A model generated the notes under the pieces. The model had not been told where the DNA came from. It worked only from the letters and a program-made list of their open reading frames with translations, and ran no database searches. From NCBI RefSeq assembly GCF_014635325.1, contig NZ_BMCT01000001.1, forward strand, positions 1,455,743-1,519,742: a stretch of DNA of 64,000 nucleotides, written 5' to 3'. Position 1 is the stretch's first letter, and every line of letters begins with the position of its first letter. Origin of the DNA: Azorhizobium oxalatiphilum. GTDB lineage: Bacteria; Pseudomonadota; Alphaproteobacteria; Rhizobiales; Xanthobacteraceae. Both the position numbers and the translations under genes were made by a program. Positions 8,248 to 16,823 of the stretch are shown one piece after another.

Positions 8248-9534
8248 ATGGGTGAGCATCACGTCGTGGTGGTCGGGGGCGGCTTCGGCGGCATCCAGCT
8301 GGTCCACGACCTGCACGGGCCCGACGTTCGCATCACGTTGATCGACCAGCGGAATCATCATCTGTTTCAGCCGCTGCTGTATCAGGTCGCGACCACCCTG
8401 CTGGCCACCTCCGAGATCGCCTGGCCGATCCGCCACCTGTTCCGCGACCGGGCTGACGTAACGACACTCCTCGCCGAGGTGAAGGGGGTGGATCGTGCGG
8501 CACAGCAAGTGATCCTCGCCGATGGTCAGCGGGTTGCCTATGACACGCTGGTGCTCGCCACCGGCGCCCGCCATGCCTATTTCGGCCATGACGAATGGGA
8601 GCCCCATGCGCCCGGCCTGAAGACGCTGGAGGATGCCACCACCATTCGGCGTCGCATGCTGCTGGCCTTCGAGCAGGCTGAGCTGGAAGAGGATCCCGCC
8701 CGGCGCGCAGCGCTGCTCACCTTCTGCATCATCGGTGCGGGACCGACCGGAGTGGAGTTGGCCGGCATCATCTCCGATCTGGCCAAGAAGGCGCTGGTGA
8801 AGGAATTCCGCCGCATCGATACCCGCAATGCCCGCATCCTGCTCATCGAGGCCGGCCCGCGCGTGCTGCCCGTCTTCTCGCCGGAGCTGTCCGCTTATAC
8901 GGCGCATGAGCTGGAGCGGCTCGGTGTCGAAGTCCGCACCGGCACGCCCGTGACCAATTGCGATGCCGAGGGCGTCACCATCGGCACCGAGCTGGTGCCG
9001 AGCCGCACCATGATCTGGGCCGCCGGCGTGCAGGCCTCGCCCGCCGCCGCATGGCTCGACGCGCCGGCCGACCGCGCCGGCCGCGTCAAGGTGGAGCCGG
9101 ACCTCACTGTGCCGGGGGACGCGAATATCTTCGTCATCGGCGACACGGCCGCCGCCTCCACGGCGGATGGCAAGCCGGTGCCGGGCGTGGCCCCTGCCGC
9201 CAAGCAGCAGGGCAGCTATGTGGCCAAGGTGATCAAGGCCCGCCTCGCAGGCCGGCCGGCACTGCCGCCTTTCGCCTACCGGCACCTCGGCAATCTGGCG
9301 ACCGTGGGCCGCAGCGTGGCGGTGATCGAATATGAAGGCTTCAAGCTGAAGGGCTGGCTGGCGTGGTGGATCTGGGGCCTCGCCCACATCTACTTCCTGA
9401 TCGGCACCCGCAGCCGCCTCGCGGTGGCGATGAACTGGTTGTGGATCTTCCTCATCGGCCACCACTCGGCCCGCCTGATCACCCAGCGTGACCATCGCCG
9501 GGCACCGCCGCCGCCGACCCCTCCGGCGGAGTAA
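8248..9534 (+). CDS. ndh: Type II NADH dehydrogenase (NDH-2-like FAD oxidoreductase)
   Basis: 428 aa. Two Rossmann motifs are visible: VVVVGGGFGGIQ at the N-terminus for FAD and FCIIGAGPTGVELAG near residue 160 for NAD(H). Between them is TLVLATGARHAYFGHDEWE, and NIFVIGDTA binds FAD near the C-terminus. A Trp-rich amphipathic region followed by a hydrophobic segment (AWWIWGLAHIYFLIG, MNWLWIFLIG) anchors it to the membrane, as in NDH-2. It would pass electrons from NADH to quinone without proton pumping. RBS is GCAAGGAG. It converges on the LuxR-type regulator gene, 7 bases away. Confidence 0.9.
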   Translation: MGEHHVVVVGGGFGGIQLVHDLHGPDVRITLIDQRNHHLFQPLLYQVATTLLATSEIAWPIRHLFRDRADVTTLLAEVKGVDRAAQQVILADGQRVAYDTLVLATGARHAYFGHDEWEPHAPGLKTLEDATTIRRRMLLAFEQAELEEDPARRAALLTFCIIGAGPTGVELAGIISDLAKKALVKEFRRIDTRNARILLIEAGPRVLPVFSPELSAYTAHELERLGVEVRTGTPVTNCDAEGVTIGTELVPSRTMIWAAGVQASPAAAWLDAPADRAGRVKVEPDLTVPGDANIFVIGDTAAASTADGKPVPGVAPAAKQQGSYVAKVIKARLAGRPALPPFAYRHLGNLATVGRSVAVIEYEGFKLKGWLAWWIWGLAHIYFLIGTRSRLAVAMNWLWIFLIGHHSARLITQRDHRRAPPPPTPPAE

Positions 9535-9541
9535 GAGGCCT

Positions 9542-10624
9542 TCAGCGCAAGCTGGCGATGATCGAGACGACCTCGGCCTGCCGGTTGACGTCGAGCTTGC
9601 GGAAGATCGACTTGATGTGGATGCGAGCCGTTTCCTGCGAGATGGCCCGCACTTCCGCGATCTCCTGCACGCTCTTTCGCTGCGCGAGCAGGAGGGCGAT
9701 GACAGCCTCGGCCGGGGTGAGGCCGAAGGCTTGCTGGATAGTCCTCGGGTCTGGCTGCGGCGGCATCTCCAGATCGGTAATGATGGCCATGACCTTGGCT
9801 CTGGCGAAGAAATCCCGGATGAAGCCGCTGACCTGCTGGAAGCGGATGACGAGAGGCCGCTTCCCGTCGCGCGACAAACGGACGGCATCGGCCATCGTCA
9901 CATCACCGGCGAGGCCCGCCGCGATCCGGATCTGACGATGCAATTGCTTGGTCTCGGCGGGGAGGCGCGCCCGAATCTCCCCTCTTGAGACGTTAAGATC
10001 CTCGCCCATCAGGGCTTCGGCGCAGGCATTCATGCGCACGACGTGGCCGCCCCGGTCGAAAAAGATGGCGCCGGTTTTCATGCGGTCGAACGCCTCGCCG
10101 AGACCCTCGACCTTGGCATCGGAAATCGCGCTGGCGAATGACGCCGCCAACGTCAGGCGCTCTGACAATCCATTCAGTATCAGGGCTTCTTCCGGGCTGT
10201 AAGGCGCGGCGTCTGCGTGGCGGTGCAGGGAGCAGGAGAGAGCCTGCTTTCCCGACCCGAAACCCACGAGCGCACTGTACTTCAACTTGTGGGAGCCCAT
10301 GAACCGAAAGAATTCGTTATTATAGTCCTCCCCAGACATGAAATCGCTATCAATGATGACACGCTGCGTCTGGAAAAGGGGAATGGCCCGGGCGCGATAA
10401 TCCCGCTCGGCCCAGCCTTCGGCGAAATACGCCTCCACCGACCTGGAGATGCTGGAGCTGTACTGGATGGCGGGAAATGAGCTGGCAGCGCTCATGAGGT
10501 TGACGCCCTGGGCGCCTGTTGCGATCTGCAACTGATCAAGCGTCTCTGTCCATCCGGTCACACCCATTGCGGCCGGGAGAACCCCCTCCATGGCGATTTG
10601 CAGACGACCAAGGTCGACCTTCAT
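9542..10624 (-). CDS. LuxR-type transcriptional regulator
   Basis: 360 aa. The C-terminal ~60 residues form a LuxR/FixJ-type helix-turn-helix: LTPAEAVIALLLAQRKSVQEIAEV, then SQETARIHIKSIFRKLDVNRQAEVV. The region around residues 180-290 resembles a PAS-like sensor (GAIFFDRGGHVVRMNACAEALMG), and the N-terminal part has no family I recognise. It is not a response regulator, as no Asp receiver domain is seen. Ligand and targets unknown. It stands alone, converging with ndh and separated from the LacI gene by 107 bases. Confidence 0.82.
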   Translation of the reverse strand: MKVDLGRLQIAMEGVLPAAMGVTGWTETLDQLQIATGAQGVNLMSAASSFPAIQYSSSISRSVEAYFAEGWAERDYRARAIPLFQTQRVIIDSDFMSGEDYNNEFFRFMGSHKLKYSALVGFGSGKQALSCSLHRHADAAPYSPEEALILNGLSERLTLAASFASAISDAKVEGLGEAFDRMKTGAIFFDRGGHVVRMNACAEALMGEDLNVSRGEIRARLPAETKQLHRQIRIAAGLAGDVTMADAVRLSRDGKRPLVIRFQQVSGFIRDFFARAKVMAIITDLEMPPQPDPRTIQQAFGLTPAEAVIALLLAQRKSVQEIAEVRAISQETARIHIKSIFRKLDVNRQAEVVSIIASLR

Positions 10625-10731
10625 CAGTCGCCCCCACAGGCTTTGATGTACGCCTTATGGTTGTACTGCGCGGAGCGAATTGCCATCCTTTTCTGCAGGG
10701 CAAGTGAGCACGGGGGCGCGTTTCGTCGGCC

Positions 10732-11829
10732 TCAGGGCAGGTTCTCCCGCAGCACGATGTCGATGCGCGGTGGGGCGATACCCATCATCGGATCACGCCC
10801 GGCACGCAAATTCGAGAAAATGCCGACGCAGCTCTGGATCGCGCTTTCCGGATTCTGCGTGATCACCGCATCCATGGTGCCGTCCAGCAGCAGTGCGCGG
10901 GTATCCGGGGTTAGGCCGTGGCCGACGAACACAACGTCGGTGCGGCGCATCTCGCGCAGCGCCTTGCCGACGCCAGCCGCGCCGCCGCCGATATTGTAGA
11001 TGCCCGCGAGATCGGGATGCTTGGCGAGGAACTGCCGGGTCTGGCGATAGTTGCGGGCCTCGTCGTCCTGTCCCTCGCGCAGACCCACCACCTCGATCTG
11101 CGGATACATCTCCTCGAACAGATGCAGGAAACCCATCTCGCGCTCCTCATGGGCGCGGTAGGAGAGTGAGCCGGCGATCATCGCCACCTTTCCCGGCCGC
11201 GCGCCAATGAAGCGGGCGATGAGCGAGCCCGCCGTGCGCCCCGCCGAGCGGTTGTCGAGGCCGATGCAGGCCACGCGCTTCGCAGCCCCCAGGTCCGAGA
11301 TCAGCGTCACGGTGGGCACGCCCTTGTCGGCCAGTGCGTTCACCGCCTCGCGCACCGCCGGGTGTTCCAGCGCCATGAAGGCAATGCCGTCGGCGCTCTT
11401 GCCGTGCTGGAGCAGGGCGCGGGCCAGAAGGTCGGGGCTGAAGCTCTTGATATATTCGACCTTGGCATGAATCTGCCGCTCGGCGAGGTCCGGCGCGCCG
11501 CTCGCGATCAGTCGGCCCAGCAGGCCAAGGAAACGGTTGGTGCCGGCGGGCAGGAGAAAGACGAGGCGCAGCGGCGCCACCGGTGGCGCGATCTCGCTTT
11601 CCAGAATGTAGTTCAGCTCCGCCGCCGCTTTCAGCACCCGCTGCACGGTGACGGGGCGCACGCCCGGCCGTTTGTTGAGGACGCGGTCCACTGTCGCAGT
11701 GGAAACACCGGCCCGGCGCGCCACGTCCGGCAGGCGGGCGAGGGCAGGGCGCGGCAGGCCCCCGCCGCCATTGGCCTCGTCTCCACCGGCGGACTCCGGA
11801 ATGCCTGATGTCATGGCATCGGAAGACAT
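10732..11829 (-). CDS. LacI-family transcriptional regulator
   Basis: 365 aa from the ATG at 11829 (a TTG immediately before it is an alternative). The N-terminal ~28 residues are a Gly/Ser-rich extension; the HTH follows: LPDVARRAGVSTATVDRVLNKRPGVRPVTVQRVLKAA. The rest is a sugar-binding-like periplasmic fold (VVFVGHGLTPDTRALLLDG, AVITQNPESAIQSCVGIF). VDRVLNKR in place of the more usual VSRVLN resembles the LacI members that recognise myo-inositol or sugar acids. It is divergent from the TRAP/RuBisCO-like locus, which it probably represses. Confidence 0.88.
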   Translation of the reverse strand: MSSDAMTSGIPESAGGDEANGGGGLPRPALARLPDVARRAGVSTATVDRVLNKRPGVRPVTVQRVLKAAAELNYILESEIAPPVAPLRLVFLLPAGTNRFLGLLGRLIASGAPDLAERQIHAKVEYIKSFSPDLLARALLQHGKSADGIAFMALEHPAVREAVNALADKGVPTVTLISDLGAAKRVACIGLDNRSAGRTAGSLIARFIGARPGKVAMIAGSLSYRAHEEREMGFLHLFEEMYPQIEVVGLREGQDDEARNYRQTRQFLAKHPDLAGIYNIGGGAAGVGKALREMRRTDVVFVGHGLTPDTRALLLDGTMDAVITQNPESAIQSCVGIFSNLRAGRDPMMGIAPPRIDIVLRENLP

Positions 11830-11933
11830 CAAATCACATCATTCTTTCAAATTGACGGCACTGGATGGTACTTCATATCATCGCAAAACGTTGCAGGAAA
11901 AACATCAAAAAACATCATTTTGGGGAGGATCCG
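11830..11933. promoter_or_regulatory. Divergent lacI/dctP promoter region with LacI-like half-sites
   Basis: This 104-bp AT-rich gap holds both promoters. The sequence GCAAAACGTTGC at 11883-11894 contains the palindromic AACGTT core and GCAA/TTGC arms common in LacI-family operators, and three ACATCA-like motifs surround it. Assignment as operator is inference. dctP has a strong GGGGAGG ribosome-binding site. Confidence 0.45.
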
Positions 11934-12950
11934 ATGCCGTCTCTGTCCCGCCGCCAGTTCGTTGCCGCCGCCGGTGCCGCTTCCGCCGCAGGCCTCATCG
12001 GCATGCCGAGCATCCTGCGTGCCGCCGAATATGAGCTGCGCTACGCCAACAACCTGCCCATGACCCATCCCCTCAACATCCGCGCGCAGGAGTTTGCGAA
12101 GCGGGTGGAGGCGGAGACCAAGGGCCAGGTTACGATCGCGATCTTCCCCAACAACCAGCTCGGCGGCGACACCGACATGCTGGCGCAGGTGCGCTCGGGC
12201 GGCGTCACCTTCTTCACCCCCTCGGCGCTGGTGATTGCGACCCTGGTGCCGGCCGCCGCCATCAATGCGGTGGGCTTCGCCTTCGCCGATTATGATCAGG
12301 TGTGGAAGGCCATGGATGGCGCGCTCGGCGCCCATGTGCGCGGCGCCATTTCCAAGGTCGGCCTCTATGCCTTCGAGAAGATGTGGGACAACGGCTTCCG
12401 CCAGATGACCTCGTCCAAGGCGCCGATCAAGGAAGCCAAGGACATGGAGGGCCTCAAGATCCGCGTGCCGGTGAGCCCGCTCTCCGTCTCCATGTTCAAG
12501 GCGCTGGGCTCGGCTCCCGCCAGCCTCCAGTTCTCGGAAGTCTATTCCGCGCTCCAGACCAAGATCGTGGACGCGCAGGAGAATCCGCTGCCCATCATCC
12601 AGGTGGCCAAGCTCTATGAGGTGCAGAAGTTCGCCTCGCTGACCAACCACATCTGGGACGGCTACTGGTTCATCGCCAACGGCCGCGAGTGGAAGGGCCT
12701 GCCGGAGAACCTGCAGAAGATCGTCGCCTCCGCCATCAATGACGCCGGTCTCGCCCAGCGCGCCGACATCAAGTCCCTGAACCAGGGCGTGCAGGCGGAT
12801 CTGGAGAAGAACGGCCTCGCCTTCAACACCACCAACCCCGACAGCTTCCGCGCCAAGCTGCGCGACAGCGGGTTCTACGTGGAGTGGAAGGGCCGCTTCG
12901 GCGATGACGTGTGGGGCCTGCTGGAAGGCGCGGTCGGCAAGCTCGCCTGA
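11934..12950 (+). CDS. dctP: TRAP transporter substrate-binding protein DctP
   Basis: 338 aa. A Tat-type signal (SRRQFVAAAGAASAAGLIG) precedes the mature protein, which begins AEYELRYANNLPMTHP. DctP-family landmarks are the FAKRVEAETKGQVTIAIFPNNQLG region, GLKIRVPVSPLSVSMFKALGSAP with the Arg that normally salt-bridges the ligand carboxylate, and EVYSALQTKIVDAQENP. The periplasmic protein should therefore bind a carboxylic acid such as a sugar acid. It is the first gene of the unit with DctQM, VOC, RuBisCO-like and kinase genes. Start chosen at the ATG behind GGGGAGG. Confidence 0.92.
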   Translation: MPSLSRRQFVAAAGAASAAGLIGMPSILRAAEYELRYANNLPMTHPLNIRAQEFAKRVEAETKGQVTIAIFPNNQLGGDTDMLAQVRSGGVTFFTPSALVIATLVPAAAINAVGFAFADYDQVWKAMDGALGAHVRGAISKVGLYAFEKMWDNGFRQMTSSKAPIKEAKDMEGLKIRVPVSPLSVSMFKALGSAPASLQFSEVYSALQTKIVDAQENPLPIIQVAKLYEVQKFASLTNHIWDGYWFIANGREWKGLPENLQKIVASAINDAGLAQRADIKSLNQGVQADLEKNGLAFNTTNPDSFRAKLRDSGFYVEWKGRFGDDVWGLLEGAVGKLA

Positions 12951-12956
12951 TCCTCG

Positions 12957-13002
12957 ATCCCGGTCATCCGGCGGACGTGCGCGGCACGTCCGCGTCGGGA
13001 TT
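12957..13002 (+). terminator. Intercistronic hairpin between dctP and dctQM
   Basis: A perfect 10-bp stem (12971-12980 with 12984-12993) is closed further by an outer ATCCCG/CGGGAT pair (12957-12962, 12997-13002). It lies just after the dctP stop and has no T-tract. It probably stabilises the binding-protein message or limits read-through into the membrane gene. Confidence 0.6.
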
Positions 13003-13088
13003 GCCAAAGAACGGAACGGAGCCATCCCGCTTGTCCTCGGAAGAGGCGGGAGGCCCGGACTTTTGCTGAACGTCTGAACGGAGGCCCC

Positions 13089-14969
13089 ATGTCCGGCTCC
13101 CTGTCTCACACGGCGGCCGATGCCTCGGCCGCCGAACGACCGGCTGCGTCCGCCGTCGCGCGGGTGGAAGGGGCCTTCTTCGGGCTCATCGAGCTGGCGG
13201 CGGCGGCCATCGTTCTGGTGGAGATCGTCGTCCTCTTCGCCGGCGTGATGGCACGCTACGTCTTCCACGCCCCGCTGGTGTGGTCGGACGAGCTGGCCTC
13301 CATTCTCTTCCTCTGGCTGTCCATGCTGGGCGCGGTGATCGCGCTCCGGCGCGGTGAGCACATGCGCATGACCGGCTGCCTCGGCTTCGCCGGTCCACAG
13401 ACCCGTGCCGTGCTTGAAGCGCTCGGCATCGTCGTGCCGCTGGCCTTCCTCGGCCTCATCCTGCATCCGGCGCTGGACTATGCCATCGAGGAGCAGTTCA
13501 TCGTCACCCCGGCGCTGGAGATTAGCAATTTCTGGCGCGCTTTGGCCATTCCGGCCGGCCTCGCGCTGATGGTGCTGGCTTCCTTCGCCCGCCTCGCGCG
13601 CTTCGGCTCGCTGAAGGCGCTGCTGACGGCCATCGCCATCACTGCCGTGCTGATGGGCGCCTTCTATTTGCTCGGCCCGGTGCTGAAGCCGCTCGGCCAG
13701 CTCAACCTCATCATCTTCTTCGTCGGCGTGGTGGGGCTGTGCGTCTTCACCGGCGTGCCCATCGCCTTTGCCTTCGCGCTGGCTACCTTCGGCTATCTGG
13801 CGCTCACCACCCGCACGCCCATGCTGGTGATGGTCGGGCGCCTCGACGAGGGCATGAGCCATCTCATCCTGCTGGCGGTGCCGCTGTTCATCTTCCTCGG
13901 CGCGCTGATCGAGATGACCGGCATGGCCAAGGCCATGATCGCCTTCCTCGCCAGCCTGCTGGGCCATGTGCGCGGCGGCCTGTCCTATGTGCTCATCGGC
14001 GCCATGTATCTGGTGTCCGGCATCTCCGGCTCCAAGATCGCCGACATGGCGGCCATCGCGCCCATCCTGTTCCCGGAGATGAAGGCCCGCGGCGCCAAGG
14101 AGGGCGACCTCGTGGCTCTGCTCTCCGCCACCGGCGCGCAGACGGAGACCATTCCGCCCTCCATCGTGCTCATCACCATCGGCTCGGTCACGGGCGTCTC
14201 CATCGCCGCGCTGTTCACCGGCGGCATGGTGCCGGCCCTCGTACTGGGCGCGTGCCTGTGCACCGTGGTGTGGTGGCGCTACCGCAAGGAAGACCTGAGC
14301 CACATCCGCAAGCCCTCGGCGGCGGAGATCGGCAAGCTGGCGCTGGTGGCGATCCCGGCCATCGCGCTGCCCTTCGTGATCCGCGCCGCCGTGGTGGAAG
14401 GCATCGCCACCGCCACGGAAGTGTCCACCATCGGCATCGTCTATGCGGTGGCGGCGGGGCTGCTGATCTATCGCCGGTTCGACTGGCGGCGTCTCAAGCC
14501 CATGCTGATCGAGACGGCCTCGCTCACCGGCGCCATCATCTTCATCGTGGGCTGCGCCACGGCCATGGCCTGGGGCCTGACCCAGTCCGGCTTCTCGCAG
14601 AATCTCGCCCGTGCCATGGCGGCGATCCCCGGCGGCGCCTACGGCTTCCTCGCCATCTCCATCGTGGCGTTCATCATCCTCGGCAGCGTGCTGGAGGGCA
14701 TCCCGGCCATCGTGCTGTTCGGGCCGCTGCTGTTCCCCATCGCGAAAGCGGCGGGCGTGCACGAGGTGCATTATGCCATGGTGGTGATCTTCGCCATGGG
14801 CATCGGCCTCTTCGCCCCGCCGTTCGGGGTTGGCTATTACGGCGCCTGCGCCATCTCCAAGATCAATCCGGACGAGGGCCTCAGGCATATCTGGGGCTAT
14901 GTGGCGGCCCTGCTGATCGGGCTCGTCATCGTGGCAGCCATTCCGTGGTTCTCGATCGGCTTCCTGTGA
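13089..14969 (+). CDS. TRAP transporter fused permease DctQM
   Basis: 626 aa, a fusion of the small (DctQ) and large (DctM) membrane subunits. Residues ~25-200 form the four-helix DctQ part (VEIVVLFAGVMARYVFHAPLVWSDELASILFLWLSMLG, of which the ARYVF and WSDELA motifs are typical). Residues ~205-620 form DctM, with LFIFLGALIEMTG, GGLSYVLIGAMYLVSGISGSKIADMAAIAPIL and the IPPSIVLITIG segment. With DctP it would drive sodium- or proton-coupled uptake of an organic acid. Start at the ATG behind GGAGG. Downstream genes are the presumed catabolic enzymes. Confidence 0.93.
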   Translation: MSGSLSHTAADASAAERPAASAVARVEGAFFGLIELAAAAIVLVEIVVLFAGVMARYVFHAPLVWSDELASILFLWLSMLGAVIALRRGEHMRMTGCLGFAGPQTRAVLEALGIVVPLAFLGLILHPALDYAIEEQFIVTPALEISNFWRALAIPAGLALMVLASFARLARFGSLKALLTAIAITAVLMGAFYLLGPVLKPLGQLNLIIFFVGVVGLCVFTGVPIAFAFALATFGYLALTTRTPMLVMVGRLDEGMSHLILLAVPLFIFLGALIEMTGMAKAMIAFLASLLGHVRGGLSYVLIGAMYLVSGISGSKIADMAAIAPILFPEMKARGAKEGDLVALLSATGAQTETIPPSIVLITIGSVTGVSIAALFTGGMVPALVLGACLCTVVWWRYRKEDLSHIRKPSAAEIGKLALVAIPAIALPFVIRAAVVEGIATATEVSTIGIVYAVAAGLLIYRRFDWRRLKPMLIETASLTGAIIFIVGCATAMAWGLTQSGFSQNLARAMAAIPGGAYGFLAISIVAFIILGSVLEGIPAIVLFGPLLFPIAKAAGVHEVHYAMVVIFAMGIGLFAPPFGVGYYGACAISKINPDEGLRHIWGYVAALLIGLVIVAAIPWFSIGFL

Positions 14970-14997
14970 TCCATCGCTCAATAAACGAGGTAACGTC

Positions 14998-15537
14998 ATG
15001 AGCCGCTTTTTCGGCGACATCCGGCAGGCCGGATATGTGGTGAAGGACATCGAGGCGGCGATGGACTACTGGAGCCGGGTGCTCGGCATCGGCCCGTGGT
15101 TCTATAATCCGCGCGTCCCGATCGTGAACTACACCTATCGCGGCGAGCGCTACGAGGTGCACAATTCCGTCGCGCTGGCCAATTCCGGCCCGTTGCAGAT
15201 GGAACTGATCCAGTGCCGCAACGACGCTCCCTCCATGTATCGCGACTTCCTGCAGGCGGGGAACACCGGCCTCCAGCACGTGGCCTACTGGACCGAGAAT
15301 TACGACGCCGATCTTGAGCGCCTCCTCAAGGAAGGCTTCAAGCCGGTGATGGGCGGCGAAGTGGGCGAGAAGGGCCGCTTCATCTATTTCGACACCGAAT
15401 ATCACCCCGGCACGGTGATCGAGCTGTCCGAAGTGGCTGGCCCCAAGGGCAAGCTGTTCAAGATGATCCGCGAAGCCTCCGAAGGCTGGGACGGCACGGA
15501 TCCGGTGCGGCCCTTCCCCGATCTCTCGACGCTCTGA
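14998..15537 (+). CDS. VOC-superfamily metalloprotein (glyoxalase I/epimerase-like)
   Basis: 179 aa with two beta-alpha-beta-beta-beta halves of the vicinal oxygen chelate fold. Candidate metal ligands are Gln10, Glu69, His94 and Glu142, in the four positions where eukaryotic-type glyoxalase I has Gln-Glu-His-Glu. The fold serves lactoylglutathione lyases, methylmalonyl-CoA epimerases and dioxygenases, so the reaction cannot be fixed from sequence. Its place between the TRAP permease (28 bases) and the RuBisCO-like gene (7 bases) implies it acts on the imported acid or an intermediate, for instance as an epimerase or isomerase. Confidence 0.85.
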   Translation: MSRFFGDIRQAGYVVKDIEAAMDYWSRVLGIGPWFYNPRVPIVNYTYRGERYEVHNSVALANSGPLQMELIQCRNDAPSMYRDFLQAGNTGLQHVAYWTENYDADLERLLKEGFKPVMGGEVGEKGRFIYFDTEYHPGTVIELSEVAGPKGKLFKMIREASEGWDGTDPVRPFPDLSTL

Positions 15538-15544
15538 GGCTGTC

Positions 15545-16810
15545 ATGTCGCGTTTCGAGGCCAGTTACCTGATCGAGACCCCGTTCGATCCCGCCAAGGT
15601 GGCGGACGTGATGGCGGGGGAACAGTCCAGCGGCACCTTCACCCGGGTGCATGGCGAGACGGACGAACTGCGCGCCCGCTCACGCGCGGAAGTCCTCTCC
15701 GTGGTCGAGCTTGAAACGCGCGATACGCCCAGCCTGCCCAACGCCTTCCTGGAACGGCGCGGCGTCACCGGGCCCTATCGCCGGGCGCGCATCCGGCTGG
15801 CTTTTCCGGTGATCAACGTGGGCGCCAACCTGCCCACGCTCGCCTCGACGGTGGCCGGCAATCTGTACGACCTCGGCGAGGTCACGGGCATGCGGCTGGA
15901 GAGCATGTGGCTGCCCGACGACTACCGCCTCGCCTTCGACATGCCGAAGCAGGGCCTTGCGGGCACCCGCGCCCTCACCGGCGTGGAGGCAGGGCCGCTT
16001 GTGGGCTCCATCATCAAGCCGAACGTGGGCCTCTCGGCGGAGGAAACGGGCGAACTGGCGGGGCAGCTCTGCGCCGCCGGGCTCGATTTCATCAAGGATG
16101 ACGAGATCTGCGCCAATCCCGCCCATGCCCCGCTCGCCGAGCGCGTGCCGGCGGTGATGCGCCGGGTGCGCGACCATGCGGAGCGCACCGGCAAGCTGGT
16201 GATGGTCGCCTTCAATATCACGGACGAGACCGACGCCATGCTGCGCCATGCGGAGCTGGTGACTCGCGAAGGCGGCACCTGCGTGATGGCGAGCCTCAAC
16301 TGGTGCGGCTTCTCGGCCATCCAGACCCTGCGCCGCGCCACCGATCTGGCGCTGCATGGCCATCGCAACGGCTATGGCGCCTTCGCGCGCGATCCGTTGC
16401 TCGGCATCGGCTTCCAGGCCTATCAGGTGCTCTGGCGTCTGGCGGGTGTGGACCACATGCATGTGCATGGTCTGCAGGGCAAGTTCTCGCAGCCGGACAC
16501 CGAGGTCGTCGAAGGCGCGCGCGATTGCGTGCAGCCGCTCTCCACCACCGAGGACGACCGGGTGATGCCCGCCTTCTCGTCCGGCCAGTGGGCCGGCACG
16601 GTGCCCGCCACCTATGCGGCGACCGGCAATGCGGACCTGCTGTTCATGGCCGGCGGCGGCATCATGGCCCATCCCGATGGGCCGGCGGCGGGCGTGGCCA
16701 GCATCCGCGAGGCGTGGGAAGCGGTGATGGCGGGCGAGAGCCTGGAGAGCGCCGCCACCCGGCATGACGCGCTGGCGAAGGCGCTTGCCTTCTTCGGCAA
16801 GAAGCACTGA
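15545..16810 (+). CDS. RuBisCO-like protein (form IV), probable sugar-acid phosphate decarboxylase or hydrolase
   Basis: 421 aa, cytoplasmic. Residues ~1-135 form the N-terminal domain; the rest is the TIM barrel. Many RuBisCO active-site positions remain: Lys158 in IIKPNVGLS, carbamate-type Lys184 with Asp186 and Glu187 in DFIKDDE, His273, His304/His306, loop-6 Lys313 in GKF, Ser345/346 and the phosphate-binding AGGG at ~369. The second lysine of the RuBisCO KPK motif is Asn160, so carboxylase activity is unlikely. RuBisCO-like proteins paired with DUF1537 kinases are known from apiose/apionate catabolism (OiaX, OiaT), where they decarboxylate or cleave 3-oxo-isoapionate 4-phosphate. That group is the best guess; the apionate oxidoisomerase is not seen here, so the substrate may differ. 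Confidence 0.88.
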   Translation: MSRFEASYLIETPFDPAKVADVMAGEQSSGTFTRVHGETDELRARSRAEVLSVVELETRDTPSLPNAFLERRGVTGPYRRARIRLAFPVINVGANLPTLASTVAGNLYDLGEVTGMRLESMWLPDDYRLAFDMPKQGLAGTRALTGVEAGPLVGSIIKPNVGLSAEETGELAGQLCAAGLDFIKDDEICANPAHAPLAERVPAVMRRVRDHAERTGKLVMVAFNITDETDAMLRHAELVTREGGTCVMASLNWCGFSAIQTLRRATDLALHGHRNGYGAFARDPLLGIGFQAYQVLWRLAGVDHMHVHGLQGKFSQPDTEVVEGARDCVQPLSTTEDDRVMPAFSSGQWAGTVPATYAATGNADLLFMAGGGIMAHPDGPAAGVASIREAWEAVMAGESLESAATRHDALAKALAFFGKKH

Positions 16811-16823
16811 CAGGCAGAAACTG

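Noticed and set aside
11847-15050. A 1067-codon open frame on the minus strand
   Set aside because: Antisense to the TRAP genes; low-complexity His/Gln/Arg/Asp composition with no recognisable fold.
15545-16810. Genuine CO2-fixing RuBisCO
   Set aside because: The second Lys of the KPK motif is Asn, the length is shorter than usual, and the neighbourhood has no Calvin-cycle genes.
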